From Atopsyche davidsoni (Eukaryota > Arthropoda > Insecta > Trichoptera > Hydrobiosidae): DNA of 64,000 nt. The notes beneath the pieces are model-generated. The model searched no databases and was not told the DNA's origin. It saw nothing but the letters and a program-made list of their open reading frames with translations. A program made the position numbers and the translations under genes. Below, one piece after another: positions 10,740-22,859 of this stretch. The stretch lies in NCBI GenBank assembly GCA_022113835.1, contig JAILWY010000018.1, positions 20,483,501 to 20,547,500 on the forward strand, in the 5' to 3' direction. Position 1 is the stretch's first letter. Every line of letters begins with the position of its first letter.

Positions 10740-11440
10740 CTATACTCCGCATTCTGTACGTTTCACCATAGTCTGTATTAGCTGGGACGGTTTTTGAATT
10801 TTTTCCTGCTTTAATATTTTTGAATAAAATACTTGAGTGATTTTCCATATGTTCGTTTTTATTTGTGACCGGTTTCGCCAATCTTTCACGTTGGCATTAA
10901 AGGTTGAAACGAACATGTGAAAAATCACTCAAGTATTTTATTAAAAAATGTTAAAATGGAATACCACCAAGTACTCTCTGTCAAAAATATCGAACTCTTT
11001 CCTGCTTTAAGCAGTTTATTTGCATTCTGTATATTTCATTATTCTTCTTATATGCAATGGCGGCTTCTAAGCTGTTTTAAAACAGTATATTTTGTACATT
11101 TCATAATTATGAGAAATTTCTTGCTTTAAAAAACACATTTCATTGTATTTTTTATATTATCGTTTGACCCCATGCTGTTTATGCAATATACTCATTATTT
11201 TGTATTTTTCATATGAGTGTACGCTGTACACTGTTCGCTAGGTTGGTTTCTAAAGTATCTATTAGTAAGACCATACCTTGCATCACACATGAGTGCATTC
11301 TGAACATTTCATCATAGTTCCTATCTGCTAGATTTGTTTATGTTTTAAGTAGTACACTCTGTATTCTGTAAATTTCATCAAAGTCCCTATACGCTAGGAC
11401 GGTTTCTGCGCTCTTTATTAGTAAGGCTGTACAGCCGGCT
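10740..11440. repeat. Diverged short tandem array interrupted by a foldback
   Basis: The phrase CATTCTGTAYRTTTCAT recurs at about 10750, 11023, 11090, 11200, 11293 and 11370, with companion phrases such as CCTGCTTTAA and CTAGGACGGTTTCT. This is a decayed array with unit length roughly 65-110 bp. A foldback element sits inside it (10815-10990). No coding potential. Confidence 0.6.
10815..10990 (-). mobile_element. Foldback family, copy 1
   Basis: Left arm ATACTTGAGTGATTTTCC...GTGACCGGTTTCGCCAA and right arm GAACATGTGAAAAATCACTC with AGTATTTTAT; the right arm is partly deleted. The family core TTTCACGTTGGCATTA lies between. The family's one-sided flank (reverse complement of GACAGAGAGTACTTGGTGG) lies on the right here, so this copy is inverted relative to those at 48.9 and 49.3 kb. 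It is bracketed by GAATTTTTTCCTGCTTTAA (10796-10814) and GAACTCTTTCCTGCTTTAA (10992-11010), 17/19 identical, either a long target duplication or two units of the host array. Confidence 0.8.
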
Positions 11441-11599
11441 TGTGGAATGTAATAATTATGAAGTGTTTCATCGTTCAAAGGACAGTGAAACGAACAGACC
11501 TGCAGTAAATTTGCTTTTAATTGTTTACAATATACCTATATTCTGTTTGTGTCTCTGATAAAGCCGTCTTTAATAAGGTAGCTAGCTTCGATATTTTTA

Positions 11600-11915
11600 T
11601 CTTCATCAAGTGCCTCTCTCCAAAGGAGGTTGTCGACCATTTTACTGAGGATGGTGAGCCAATATTCAAAAGAAAAATAGTGAAGTGGGTCCGTAGTTTT
11701 ATATTGCTGCTGCTCAACAGCATTATTTTATATAATCCTTTCTTTGCAAAGCTCTGTAGTTTAGATCTAACACTAGCTACAGAAACAATGTACTTCCAGA
11801 GCACAATCATTCTTAGTCCACCACTCCATTACTGATCCTTTACACATGCTCAGAGTACAGAATGGCAGCCACGCACATATAACAGAATGGGGAAAGCGGG
11901 GAGGTTCGATACATA
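11600..11915 (+). repeat. Dispersed repeat family R1, copy 1
   Basis: Shares with 42445-42780 an ordered set of blocks: GAGGTTG-CGACCATTT, AGTTTTATATTGCTGCTGC, TATATAATCCTTT, ACTTCCAGAGCACA, TTTACACATGCTCAGAGTAC, GGCAGCCACGCACA and ACAGAATGGGGAAAGCGGGG. Order and orientation are the same, with small indels. Neither copy has a supported coding frame, so this is a non-autonomous dispersed element of unknown class. Confidence 0.75.
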
Positions 11916-11973
11916 ATAATTAAAGACTGTGTCAATACGGTATTTTTTTTCTTTTTTTGGAAGAAATGGCGAG

Positions 11974-12001
11974 TATAAAAGGTCCCGCAGCCTTCTCTCA
12001 G
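11974..12001 (+). promoter_or_regulatory. Possible TATA-containing core promoter
   Basis: TATAAAAGG at 11974-11982 is followed 24-26 bp later by CTCTCAGC, close to an arthropod initiator (TCAGT-like, A at 12000), then by a GC-richer stretch to about 12200. The spacing is slightly short for TATA to +1. No downstream protein with a convincing start is seen; the frame after it begins with GTG. It could be a chance match or the promoter of a mobile element. Confidence 0.3.
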
Positions 12002-12484
12002 CGTGGCGAGTGTAGTTTCAGCGCTTAAGGTTCTATCAGCAGAGGCCCGCAGTCTGCAGCGGCGCATCCGCCGGGGCTTCCTGGGCTGGGGAGACACCTG
12101 CAGCGGACTCGCACAATATTTAAGTCCGATCTACTCGATTAAACTTCGTCCGCGCTGGGAGGGTTTTCAATTTTGCGGCGCTCGGGGAGTTGCTTAGCGC
12201 CGGAATATCCATTGTCGTAACGCTGTTGTTAGTAAATCAAACGTATACAATATTTATTTATAGCGGTTCTTGAATACAAGCTAGTGTCATTTTTTATTAT
12301 TCGTCAAATACAATGAGTGCTTTTTTATATAAGTGCAAGAGTACGCGAGAATCTCATGTGAGTCAAAAAAATCCTAGTACCAGCGATAAATACAAATGAC
12401 GAATACGATCAAAAAAGTTAACATTGATTTTTAAATCATTCGTTAAGGGCATACATATTTATGGTAATACGTGATTGTTTAAAC

Positions 12485-12792
12485 CAGTGCTTCTCAAAGT
12501 GGTCCCCAGGGTCCCCACGGACCCCAGGGGGTCCTTAGAACATTCAGTTTGGGGGTCCCTGAACAACGTCAGGGGGTCCGCGCAAGGTTTAATCTAATAT
12601 TTAAAAAATGGGACACATTTTTATTAATATGGAAGTTAAAATAAATAACAATGAATACATTATTAGAGATTTTTACGTCCTAAGTAAAATATGAATATAG
12701 ACAGGTGCATAAAATTCAAGTATTAACAGGCATCGCGGTGAGTTTTGACTATGAAAGGAGGTTCGTGGGCCAAAAGAGTTTGAGAGCCACTG
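12485..12792 (-). mobile_element. hAT-type MITE family A, copy 2 (308 bp)
   Basis: Inverted relative to the copies at 9.8 and 19.1 kb. Ends are CAGTGCTTCTCAAAGTGGTC (left) and, in reverse complement, CAGTGGCTCTCAAACTCTTT (right). It has a perfect 8-bp target duplication GTTTAAAC at 12477-12484 and 12793-12800. It is about 150 bp shorter than its relatives and has only one of the three internal 31-bp units, so it is an internal deletion derivative. Confidence 0.93.
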
Positions 12793-13264
12793 GTTTAAAC
12801 CATTTGAGAATATTTTACATACCGATTCATATAATTCGAATGATAAAAGCTACTCAAATTATATTTTATATGAACAAAGACTATTATATTATATACGTTA
12901 CGTATAAAAAAATGCGTTAAACATGATTCAATATTTTTATTTTGATATTTGAGACTTCAATGCCAACATAAAAAATTATCCATAGTTATATTGAAAAAAG
13001 TGCACGAAATGTATTAGTGGTCATAATTATCATCAATTTTTTTATCAAAAAATTACAGCCTAAAAAAATGATTATTATTTGATTATTGCACGTTGTTTAT
13101 CAGTGCATTCAAATACACACACATATATGAAACTGTTCATGAAAATATATATATTTAACTCGGTGTTGCCGTATTTACAGTTGAAATGTATTTGGCTTGG
13201 GATTTATAATGGGCTATATAGGTGACTGTGTATTGTGAATATCCACCCCTTACTTGCGAGGTTT

Positions 13265-13400
13265 TCTTTATCATACACGTCCCACCGGATGCACCCCCGG
13301 AGGGCGTTAAGGGCTGCGGTGAGGCGTCTGTTGATGTGAAATACTGTCCGCCGCCCTGCAGTCGCACACCCCTGCCTGAAATTGAATAATACGGCACACA
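13265..13400 (-). repeat. GC-rich segment related to 2.1 kb
   Basis: On the minus strand it reads ATTTCAGGCAGGGGTGTGC and GGGCGGCGGACAGTATTTC, resembling the segment at 2140-2215. Three minus-strand frames overlap it, which suggests composition rather than a gene. Could be part of a retroelement; no motif identifies it. Confidence 0.3.
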
Positions 13401-13639
13401 TAAAAGTCTTTGTGCCGAGGAGATAGAAAAATCGTCGATGGTGCCGCATAAATTATATTGGCGCTTTTTATCGCCAATCTTTCTCGTAAAAAGTACATTA
13501 AACAAGTCATCTGTGTAATCTTTAATGCGAACATGTAATGCGTAAAATGGTACAAATGGTGATGTCTGTTTGATATTTTTATGATTTTGGGTAATAAATC
13601 GGAGTGTATAAATAATAATATAACGCTTAACCATGACTA

Positions 13640-14610
13640 AGAGTATTAAGTTGACATTAATATTATTCGTTAAGTTGAGGAAAATTTAGTTGTGACACAT
13701 GTTTTCCTATTTTTATTAAAATTTTCTGTGATCTTCTTGCAGCAAAATTGGACTAACAACATAATAAAAAAAATTAATTAAGTTTTAAAATTTCAAGAAT
13801 ACTGTGTTTTGGTGTGTTTAGCTTTTCATAAATGCATAAAATATTATATAATTAATCTTGTTCCCAAATATACTTGTTGAGTGATGAAAGTTAGTCCATC
13901 TTTTGAAATATCTCTTAAAAGTATTTAAATGTATAATTTATATAAATATTATATCACCTGTTCAATTACAAAAAGTATAAGATCCTCGATAATGCTATGC
14001 ATTTTATTTACAATAAACTCAATTATTGAAATTTTAGTTTTGTTAAAAAAAAATCACACATTTGAGTACATTTGTTCGTAGGGATAGTCATTACCTTCAA
14101 TATTGTTTATATCCATATTTTTTTACAAAAGTAATATGATTCAAACAATTACGTGAGATCTTTGGAGCGTGTCAAATTTGGTCACCCTACTGAGCGACAC
14201 TCCTCATCTCTTTTATTATTTTATTAATCTCTGGGAGACGTTGCGTCAGTGTTAGTGCGAATAAGTCAAAAATACCTCGGGGATTCCGGAGAAGGGGTGC
14301 GAGTCAATGGGACTTAATTAGGCGAGTGTTTTCACTGTAATTAATGCAGGGCCTTTATTATTTTGGCAGTGTGACGCAATCTGAGAGAAATAAGCAATTT
14401 GAATAAGTCATGAAAGGTTGTTTTTTTTAATAAAATATATAACCTATGTTTAAACTTGTTAATCAGTTTGTTTGTGTCAACTTTTTTTTTAGGTTAAACC
14501 CAACGTTAATCAATTTTATTATATTTATTTTCATTGTGTAATATATTTTAATCTTTTTTTTACACTGAAATTTTTTTTTTAAATAAAAAATGTCAATGCA
14601 CTCATGAAGT
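13640..14610. other. AT-rich non-coding block
   Basis: Only a slightly GC-richer patch at 14160-14360 (TTGGAGCGTGTCAAATTTGG, CTCGGGGATTCCGGAG) stands out. No gene or repeat match in the window. Confidence 0.5.
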
Positions 14611-14614
14611 GACG

Positions 14615-14700
14615 AGAAAACTTTTTGAGTCCACATCTTTACGGCTATCGCGGCCTGGTACTCTAGCCAATTGAACTACCAGTTTAACCCATTATTGTCT
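14615..14700 (-). mobile_element. tRNA-like SINE remnant
   Basis: On the minus strand TAGTTCAATTGGCTAGAGTA resembles a tRNA A-box and D-arm, followed by CGCGATAGCCGTAAAGATGT and a decayed B-box (TGGACTCAAAA). The same arrangement, A-box part then a CCAC-bounded T-arm, appears at 63.15-63.21 kb. No cloverleaf can close, so it is not a functional tRNA. Confidence 0.55.
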
Positions 14701-15509
14701 TGAAAAAAAATTATGTCGTTTCATATTTCTACGTACACAAGAAGTGATTTGAGCGATTTATTTTATAACTTGCTCATTTATAAAAAATAGGCAATCGCTT
14801 GATAAATATTTTTTTTAGATATTCAATTCATACATGAATGACGACAAAAACTGTAAAAAACATTCAACAGAACCGATGTACCTAGTTCGTAGATAAATAT
14901 TACCTTTTATGTTGATCTGTATGTAAATTAATAAAATATTTTGTACACAATAAACCTGTGTGGGTATCGATGTGGACTTGCTTAATATTAAATGAGAATC
15001 GTTTACCTTATTTCCTTAAGTACAGTTATTTGAGTTGTACTTTGCATATTCTAGTTTGAGTTGTATTTTCACTGAAATATAAAGCTTTGCGTGATTTCTT
15101 CAAGATAAACGTAAAGCAGGTTAAACGTGCATTTATTTTATTAACTATTAAATAATATCGTGTGTTGTGTCTGAAGCTACTGCCCATAGAAAATATATGT
15201 TTTACGATAGCCATAATGCTTCTTTATCTATCCTTATGCAATTCACTTACTTATATACGTTCACGCGACGTTATCGTATTTTCGATACAAATAACTCTTA
15301 TTTAGACGCTGTACTCATATTCTTTGGTATATTGAAGTACACAGTCATCATCCTGATATCCGAAAAAAAAGTTATCTAAAAAAAAATATTAACTCGCTTG
15401 GCCGAAAAATACGGATTTATTCAAAAATTTCAAATACAATCGTTAGTAAAATCTATTTTATATTTATTGTATTTTATTTCAGAGTACAAACAAGCCTGTA
15501 AATTAGACC

Positions 15510-15795
15510 GCTCGTCGATCCTGAAATTCTCAAAACTCGTTATCGTACCCCTAAATTAGACGCGAATTACCTCCCGCCGCGAGAATGCGGCCGAATTAAT
15601 AAATCGAAACTATTTCCCGTGTCAGTTATGGCCCCTCAATTTATTTTTACAACCCATAAATTTCGGCTGCGCGCGTGACAACTTTTATCGACGAAAATAT
15701 CGAATTTGTTCAGTTCATCGCGCTCCCGAGCGGGACAATGTGCTCGAATATTTCATCGCGGACCGGCGGCCCCGGCAGGCGTCGCAAACCTTGTA
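15510..15795. promoter_or_regulatory. GC-richer regulatory-like patch
   Basis: A CpG-containing patch with homeodomain-like TAAATTAG twice, plus CATAAATTTCG, CAATTTATTTTTACAACCCA and TTTTATCGACG. No open frame and no repeat relatives in the window. Clusters of TTTAT/TAATTA sites in unique DNA of elevated GC are what insect enhancers often look like, but this rests on composition and motif density only. Confidence 0.3.
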
Positions 15796-15799
15796 TTTT

Positions 15800-16920
15800 T
15801 GACACCTAAACGCAAAAAAACGCTTTTATACCAATGGTTCAAATCTTTTTAACGAATTCTCATTTTCACCCACACAGACGTAGGTTTAAAAGAAGTGAAT
15901 AAATTAAAATAATTTTTATTTTGACATTTTAAAAGTATCATTAATTTATTAATATTTTCAAATTATATTATCTTCATTTAGTATTTTTTTTTTATCTAAA
16001 CAGGTTTATTTTTGTTTATATTAAAGAAACGACGATTTTTTGTCCCACAGGTGTTTAACATAAAAAAATAAGCTAAGAATACTGAGTAAAATAATATTTG
16101 TATTTAATAAATAACTTAATAATTTTAACTTATTAATTTTTAGCTAATTTTACAAGAAAACATAAAATTTAAAATCAAATAATTTCGAGTTTGTCGCAAA
16201 AATTAATTCGAGAACGAACACGAGTTTTTTCACCCAAAAAACTGTTTGGGTGTAAAATGCAAATTATGTAAAGTTATTACTAATACGCCTGTGAAATATT
16301 TTAAAAAAATTTAATTTTAAAACGTTTTTCCAGGTTCTTGTGTCAATGGTTTGATACCGATGCCCTATCAAGATAACGCAGGAGTCGTCTTTAAAATATT
16401 TTCGCTGTGGCTAAATTTTTAATATACGGCTAGAATGGTGACTTCTTTTATATTCGACTGAATTATAGCTGATACAAAAATAATATAAGTATTGTAAACA
16501 CATCATGTTAGATTAGATATTATATATTATTTTATAACAGCGTTGTGGCTAGTGATGTGTTTATTCGATCACGTAAATTACCAAATTACTGATACATATA
16601 TATATTTTTTGCTACTTGGTAATATTTGTATGTATCCTGAAAATTCAAAACATACATCCAGTTTGGAGGAAAAAATTAAACTTTGTCGTCAATAATTGAA
16701 TAATTTTTTAATGAAATTTAGAAGTTTCTGTTTTTTATTTAATAATTTAAATTTTATAGAGTAAAATATAAGATGTTTAAAGCATTATTAAATTTGTTAG
16801 TCTTTGTACTAATACCACAGGTTAAGCTTATAACTATATGTTACTTTGAGCGTTTTTAATAAATTATTTTGAATGCCCAAATAATTGGATAATGTTCCCA
16901 GCTGAAAAAGCTTTCTAAAC
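15800..16920. other. AT-rich block
   Basis: No supported gene, RNA or repeat family member. Poly-A/T tracts throughout. Confidence 0.5.
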
Positions 16921-16924
16921 TTTG

Positions 16925-17075
16925 AACTTCCGTCTGAAAATCAATTTTTGAGTATTTGGTGGAATCCCATTTTAATATTTTAAATAAAATACTCGAGTGA
17001 TTTTTCCACATTTTGATTTTTATTGATAAAGGTTTTGCCAAAGTTTCACGTTGGCACTCTCACACTGAGTTAACC
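16925..17075 (+). mobile_element. Foldback family, copy 2 (half element)
   Basis: Has the family flank (AGTATTTGGTGGAATCCCAT, TTTAATATTTTAAATAAAAT), the left arm (ACTCGAGTGATTTTTCCACA) and the centre (TTTGCCAAAGTTTCACGTTGGCA). The right arm is lost except possibly a GAAACCGGTCACC remnant near 17080. More diverged than the 48.9 and 49.3 kb copies. Confidence 0.75.
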
Positions 17076-17189
17076 GAAACGAAACCGGTCACCAATTTCC
17101 ACGAAATTAATCGATTTTCCCATCACTAGTGCTCCGTGTTAGCAGTTCCACAGAAAGTGGGCAGTACCAGAGTCCGTATTTCATGTCGA

Positions 17190-17480
17190 CATACTTTTTA
17201 CTTATGCGTTATTTATCTTGGCCGGCGCACGTCCGCGCTGTCCTCTCCGCCCGCGGCACGCATTTTTCACTCCCCGTGACAGCCGAACGCCCGACAAGCT
17301 CTTAACGAAAGCCAAACGGACGTAGAAGCCCTCCGGACGCTCACCCATTGGGGTGATCGAGCGGCGGTCCGGTTGCCATGGAGACTATTTTGATTTATTA
17401 TGATTGCGCGAAACATCAAGGAAAATAATTTCCCGTTAATTAGATAAGCCGGAGTAATAAAAATGAACACAAAGCTCGCA
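17190..17480. promoter_or_regulatory. Regulatory-like patch rich in homeodomain sites
   Basis: A CpG-rich part (GGCCGGCGCACGTCCGCGC) is followed by a TGATTTATTATGATTGCGCG, GTTAATTAGATAAG, AGTAATAAAAATGAAC cluster. Single-copy in this window and without a coding frame. Candidate conserved non-coding element. Confidence 0.3.
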
Positions 17481-17489
17481 TTAAATCTA

Positions 17490-18780
17490 TTATTGTTTAT
17501 TATATATTTATACGACTAATGTTTAATCCAAGAAGTAAATATTATTTTTTAAAAGCCGGTGTATTGTTTGTTTTTACATAATCTATTTACACTGCATTTT
17601 CCATCATAATGTTTACGAGTTTCTATCTAGCTTATGTGCAAAAGTTTTTTATTACCATACACAATAGATAAAAAGTACAACATTATCGACAGATTATACA
17701 ATACTTGCTCTATTTTTAATCAAACATTTTCATTGCAATATTCAAAAGTCCCAGTGTGTTTGATAAAATAAAAAAGGTTGAATCCTTGCACATTCCGTTA
17801 GCAGTGTATCAAGGATAGCCCTTTGACCTTTGACTGCATCACCATTTACCACCCCATGTCCACCACCCTCATTCACCATCTCCCATTCATTGCCGGCATG
17901 CAGGTAGTTGCATTTATCCGCAGCAGCGCCGAATAAGGGGTTTTAGATAACGTTACCCCCAATAGTGGATTCCGACTATGTTTTATACAACATCCCTGAT
18001 GCATTTCAGACATCAAATATGTCAATATAAACACACACACTACAATTATTTTGAATAAGTAATTTTTGGGTGATATCATGGAGCTTGAGATATCCTGTAT
18101 ACTAAAAAGTATTCTTACAGTAAGCTTCAAACCTAGTTAATACAACGGAGAAAAAAAACTGCGAGATGATCGCTGAATTATTTAATGGTTTTTAAAGATA
18201 TATATCAAAGGGTCCTTCAACGGGTTAAATATGCCACCACTTAAAGCTGACAAAGAAATCATAATTTATTCAATGAACTCTCGCATTAGTCTTTTTGTTC
18301 TCGTTTCCGTTCCCGCTTTCAGATCAAAACTGTGGCGGTTCGAGGATCTGTCGCAACACAAAGCATAAATAGGCTGACCACACGTCACCGCCAGAACACG
18401 GGACGGCGGCGTCTTTTCATTTCGTTTCAATTTATTTACTTCATGAATTGTTTACGGCAAAACGGAGAAAAGACTGTTTGATTTAAAAACGGTATATGAT
18501 AGGTACAGTAGATATTAAATCAGGAGAAGTTTTGTAATCTGCGTTTTATTTAAATATACTGTTATCAAAATAAAATTATACAAAATTGAATTAAAGTATT
18601 TCAAACACGATATAATTTGTAGTTGTAGTAACTTCGACACGGTATTTTTTTAATGTATTACGATAAAAATGGTTGAGCCAACTTCCCGCTGTTTACTCAA
18701 ACTATAAGAATTTTGATGTGAAATTTAATGAAGAGACGTTTATATAATGTACAGAAATAAATAAAATGCAGTAAAAATCA
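17490..18780. other. AT-rich block with one GC patch
   Basis: At 18300-18420 a GC-richer stretch (GTGGCGGTTCGAGGATCTGT ... CACGTCACCGCC) forms a loose inverted repeat through TGGCGGT and ACCGCCA. Otherwise nothing identifiable. Confidence 0.4.
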
Positions 18781-18789
18781 AAGATTTTT

Positions 18790-19020
18790 AATCTGGGATA
18801 ATGAATGAGCCGGGGCGCGCAGTATAACCGTCCTCACCTGTCGCGCAGCCCGCCTGTGATGTAGAAGCCACTAATAAGCAGTCGTTAAGCTAATTATTAA
18901 GGCGAAATATACGAAGACCCCGTCGGACGAGGCCTGGCGCGGCTCCAGGCTGCAGAGAAGTGACAGCAAATACAATGAGAGAGCTGTCTTCCCCGCGGAC
19001 GCGCCCAGCCGTTGAATAAT
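18790..19020. promoter_or_regulatory. GC-richer regulatory-like patch
   Basis: CCGGGGCGCGCAGTATAACC, GTCGTTAAGCTAATTATTAA and CCCGTCGGACGAGGCCTGG lie in unique, non-coding sequence. Similar in character to the patches at 15.5 and 17.2 kb. Functional status unknown. Confidence 0.25.
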
Positions 19021-19135
19021 CCAAACGTCATGCATGGGTATTGATTTTTACAATTTTTTTTTTTTTTTTAGCACCTTCCCTCGTTAGTATCCGTAGCTGG
19101 GTCAACAATGAGCTGGTCTTTCCATAACTCTAGTA

Positions 19136-19590
19136 CAGTGGCTCCCAAACTCTTTTGGTCCACGGAGCCCTTTTCATAGTCAAAACTTGCCCACGGACCC
19201 CCTTTCATAGTCAAAACTTGTCCATGGACCTCCTTTCATAGTCAAAACTTGTCTACGGACCTTGGGTGAAAACTACATAAATTCATATTATAGACTAGTT
19301 GGTGCAAGTATCGACTCTATTGCGTTCCTGTATTAACCTACCTGACTCACAGTGATGCCTGTTATTACTATATTTATATTTTACTTAGGACGTAAAAATC
19401 TCTAATAATGTATATATTTTAACTTCCATATTAATAAACATGTGTCACAATTTTTTTATTTTAAATTAAAACCTTGCGCGGAGACCCTGACGTTGTTCAG
19501 GGACCCCAAATCGATTTTAATTTTCTAAGGACCCCCTGAATGATCCCAGCGACCCCCTGGGGTCCGTAGGGACCACCTTGAGAAGCACTG
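19136..19590 (+). mobile_element. hAT-type MITE family A, copy 3 (455 bp)
   Basis: Begins CAGTGGCTCCCAAACTCTTT and ends as the reverse complement of CAGTGCTTCTCAAGGTGGTC. Target duplication CTCTAGTA (19128-19135) and CTCTAGTG (19591-19598), 7/8 identical with the classic hAT TCTAG core. Three internal 31-bp units (CATAGTCAAAACTTG-) lie at about 19159-19262. Same layout as the 9.8 kb copy. Non-coding. Confidence 0.93.
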
Positions 19591-19599
19591 CTCTAGTGC

Positions 19600-21060
19600 T
19601 AGGTGACAGGGGAGACCACTGCTGGCTCTCCAGCCACTGACGCTCAAAACTTGACTCCAAGATGCAAGGAACACTGTCTATTTGGCTTACAGTCTTTAAC
19701 ACATCATTCATTATCATTAGAAATCAAATATAGTACCCATATACCTAATTAAAAATAAACGAGAAAGGGGTTTGCTCATAATTAATTTTTTTTGATTAAA
19801 GTACCTGTACTTTCAATGATTACTCGCATATTTGATGTTAAAATTATTAATGTTTATAGTAAGTGTAAGAGACATTGGATGAGACTGTGAATTTAGCTTA
19901 TCGCTTCAGTAATCGCAGAAATTACTTATCTTTATGATGTGGTTCAATGGTGTTTTAGATTATTCTATGAGGTTTGTATCAGAGATTTAATTAGTCGCAG
20001 TGTTCTTATAATCGCACAACTCAAAAATATTACACCCGAATAATACAGCGTGAAGATTTTAATAGATTGGTTTATGAAAATTCAAATCTAAATTCTCAAT
20101 CAGAATTATTATAAATTTCTCTCATTTATTATAAATGCAGTATTTATTAATATTATAAACAAGTAAAACTGAAATTAGAAATAACAGATGACATATCATT
20201 TTAGATATAAGTTTGGCTCATAATAAACAAACGTTTATTCGCAAATATTTATACAGTTTATAAATGCAACTGCATACAAAATTTTCGCGTCTTATTATTA
20301 AGACATTTGCTATTTTTGAAAATATCCACTATAATTTTTTTTATATGTTGTTTCAACTTTTTATTTTTTTATGCAACTAGTTTGAATATGAGCATTATAA
20401 TATATAAAAATATTTATAATTTGATGGTTTGCAAACCCCTGTATTCCAACCGTCTTAATGTACCGGTCTTTACAATTTAAGATATACTTAAGCTTTCCGT
20501 GCCAGAAAAGCCACGCCATTTAACCTTTAAGGTGTTTTGGTAACCAATCTTCATTGTGAGTTGAATGATTTTTAAATACTTCCAATAATTACTATTTAAT
20601 GAAGTTAATATTTTTTAATTTTATTAATTTTATTTATTGAAGGTGATTTAACATTATTAACTACTGTGTACTTAGTACTAAATCTGAAGTCTCCCACACA
20701 GCTTCGCAGAATATAGGTGGGCTGAGTTTTAAATTAGACCACTATAAAAAAGTCTAGACAAGCGAATAGAGAACAAAATACTCATAAATTTATAAATCTA
20801 CTATCATTGTTATCGGAAAAACACAATAGAAAATTTTTCATTCATCCAAGTCAAAAGTAAATTTTCCTGGACCAAGAGAAGACGCTATTAATCTTCGAAA
20901 ACTACTTGATCACAATCCAAATTTTTTTTTTTTAAATATATAATACAACATCGACTTTTTTAATTCATGACACATTTGATTATTATTATTTCTGGAAATT
21001 GTAATAAAAATCGACTTCATCTATCTGAAATAGGCGTGAGTCCAATTCGGAATTTACCTA
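19600..21060. other. AT-rich block
   Basis: No gene or repeat recognised; no coding frame with meaningful composition. Confidence 0.5.
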
Positions 21061-21061
21061 C

Positions 21062-21135
21062 AAGAATGGGAATCGAACCGAGAATGTCTCAATCCTAAGT
21101 ACAAGTCCAAGTACCAAGCTTACTAAATCAAATAA
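21062..21135 (-). mobile_element. tRNA-like SINE remnant
   Basis: On the minus strand TAGTAAGCTTGGTACTTGGA is followed by CTCGGTTCGATTCCCATTC, a canonical B-box (GGTTCGATTCCC). The TAGTAAGCTTGG part is also present in the 7.9 kb SINE. No acceptor stem closes, so a retroposon piece is more likely than a tRNA gene. Confidence 0.5.
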
Positions 21136-21139
21136 ATTA

Positions 21140-22800
21140 AAAAAATGTTTAGTCAAAAATCTAACTTAAAAATGAAATAAAAGTAGCTTTTTCAATTAAC
21201 ATGATAATTTTTTTTTCTATTTATTTACTGTAGTTTTATCAATAGTTTTAAAGCTTTTTTAACAGTTGAGAAATATTGCTTTCTTAAAAAAATACAAGAA
21301 TAATCTATTAAGAACTGTTACACGGTGTCATGTCTAAGCAGATTCAGATAGTAATTTTCAGGAACAGGTGCGACGAGCGATGTTTCAAGTATTATTTTCC
21401 GCATTAACATCCTCATAAATTATATCTCACACAGAATGGTTGTTCTTCTTGAATTTTTTTGATATATGTTGTATTATTATAAGCAATTCGAAAATTGTAT
21501 TTTAACGACATGCTAAAGTTTCAAATTGCATAAATATAGCTTATATTATTTTGAGTTTGACAGTTTCTATAACTTTGATAGCTTGATAGATCAACTCAAA
21601 AGGACGCCGCACGTCCGTAACTTGGCAGTTAAAAATAACTGTATCTAATATTCTAACTGCCAACACGGGCCGCGAGGCGTGTATAGCGCCGTGATATAAG
21701 TATGCCCCTTGCGTCGCATATTCCTGGTGCTATCTATAAAATTACATTTACGATGAAATTATTTGAAAACGACGGGTTTATTTATATTCTTATACTTTGT
21801 AAAAGTACGAGGTCGTAAGAAACAAAGCAGGTAGGCAAGCAGTAGAAATCATTCCTAGGCAATTATAGCTGTATTTGGTTTGATTTATCTTAAAGATTTG
21901 CTTACGTATGTGGAAATATAAATGTACCTATTTTTGAATGAAACTAAAAAAAAATCGATTAAATTTTCGATATACATTTTCAAATAAAAGTCGGCAAACA
22001 ATTATATCAATTTCTTCTCAAAATATCAAATGTATGCTTTTATAATTCATCATCATATTATAATTTTTATTATTAAGACTTGAAAGTTAATTGATCGTAA
22101 GAACAAAAATATAAATAAAATAAATGTCTACTAAATAACGACATTTTTATTTGAGAAGGTTTTTTCTTTTCACGAGTTTCGTCGAACTGAAATTGAATAT
22201 GTTCACATGAAAAATATTATCATCTCATAGCCATTTAGTTATTGATATTGTTATACAAATATAGAGAGTTGAAATTCAAACCAGACATTCGCGGTCAAAG
22301 CTTAAATGATTTGAAATATTTATTTTTACTGTCATCATCATCTCGGGTAGTGTAATTTTTTTTCAAGAACGTCTGCACACGCCCGCTGGTCCTGCGAGGA
22401 GCTGTCACTCCAGCCGCTTTCATCATTTTATAAACACACTCGCTTTGAGAATATGGTCTCTGGAATTCTAGCTCCTGCACTCCGTACAAACGCAATTAAC
22501 AGGGTTAATAAATAATGCTTGTATGAAAATAAAACAATCTGTCACAGATAAATACTTTAACGTCTTTATTTTGTCTTGACAGATATTAAATACTAGTTGA
22601 ACGTATTTATTATCCGAGGTGAATAAGATTTTTATGAATTTATGTACATTCATTTGAGGTATACTGGCGCTTAAATAACATTTATAATTAAAAAAAAAAA
22701 AATATTTGTGTATGTTTTTTTTAAACCGCATAAAAAATATCGGTGAAATCTTGAAACAAACCGATGGCAATATTCGCGAGAAAACGGCCCATAGCGATTT
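21140..22800. other. AT-rich block with a small palindrome at 21620-21665
   Basis: TTGGCAGTTA and TAACTGCCAA face each other across about 22 bp, flanked by CG-rich arms (GACGCCGCACG / CGCGAGGCGTG). A minus-strand frame at 22295-22495 has an acceptor-like TGCAG just upstream of its GAGCTAGAATTCCAGAG stretch but no family resemblance. No supported gene. Confidence 0.4.
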
Positions 22801-22804
22801 GCAG

Positions 22805-22853
22805 TTTGTCGGTCGGTTGTTTTGCTACGTGTGTAGTGTGCTTTGGTTCGTCA
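22805..22853 (+). mobile_element. Half of an inverted-repeat element (relative of 37.5/47.2 kb)
   Basis: GTCGGTCGGTTGTTTTGCTA followed by CGTGTGTAGTGTGCTTT matches the right terminal repeat of the elements at 37538-37684 and 47222-47383 (GGTTGTCAGTTGTGTTGCTA, CGTGCGCAGTGCGCTT). No left partner is seen nearby, so this is a solo or truncated end. Confidence 0.5.
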
Positions 22854-22859
22854 AATCAC

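Noticed and set aside
10435..10881. Gly/Arg-rich and Pro-rich frames across the G-rich minisatellite
   Set aside because: Direct products of the repeat composition, present on both strands.
21062..21135. Functional tRNA gene (also 14.6, 25.7, 53.7, 63.2 kb)
   Set aside because: B-boxes are good but acceptor and anticodon stems cannot be formed; SINE remnants fit better.
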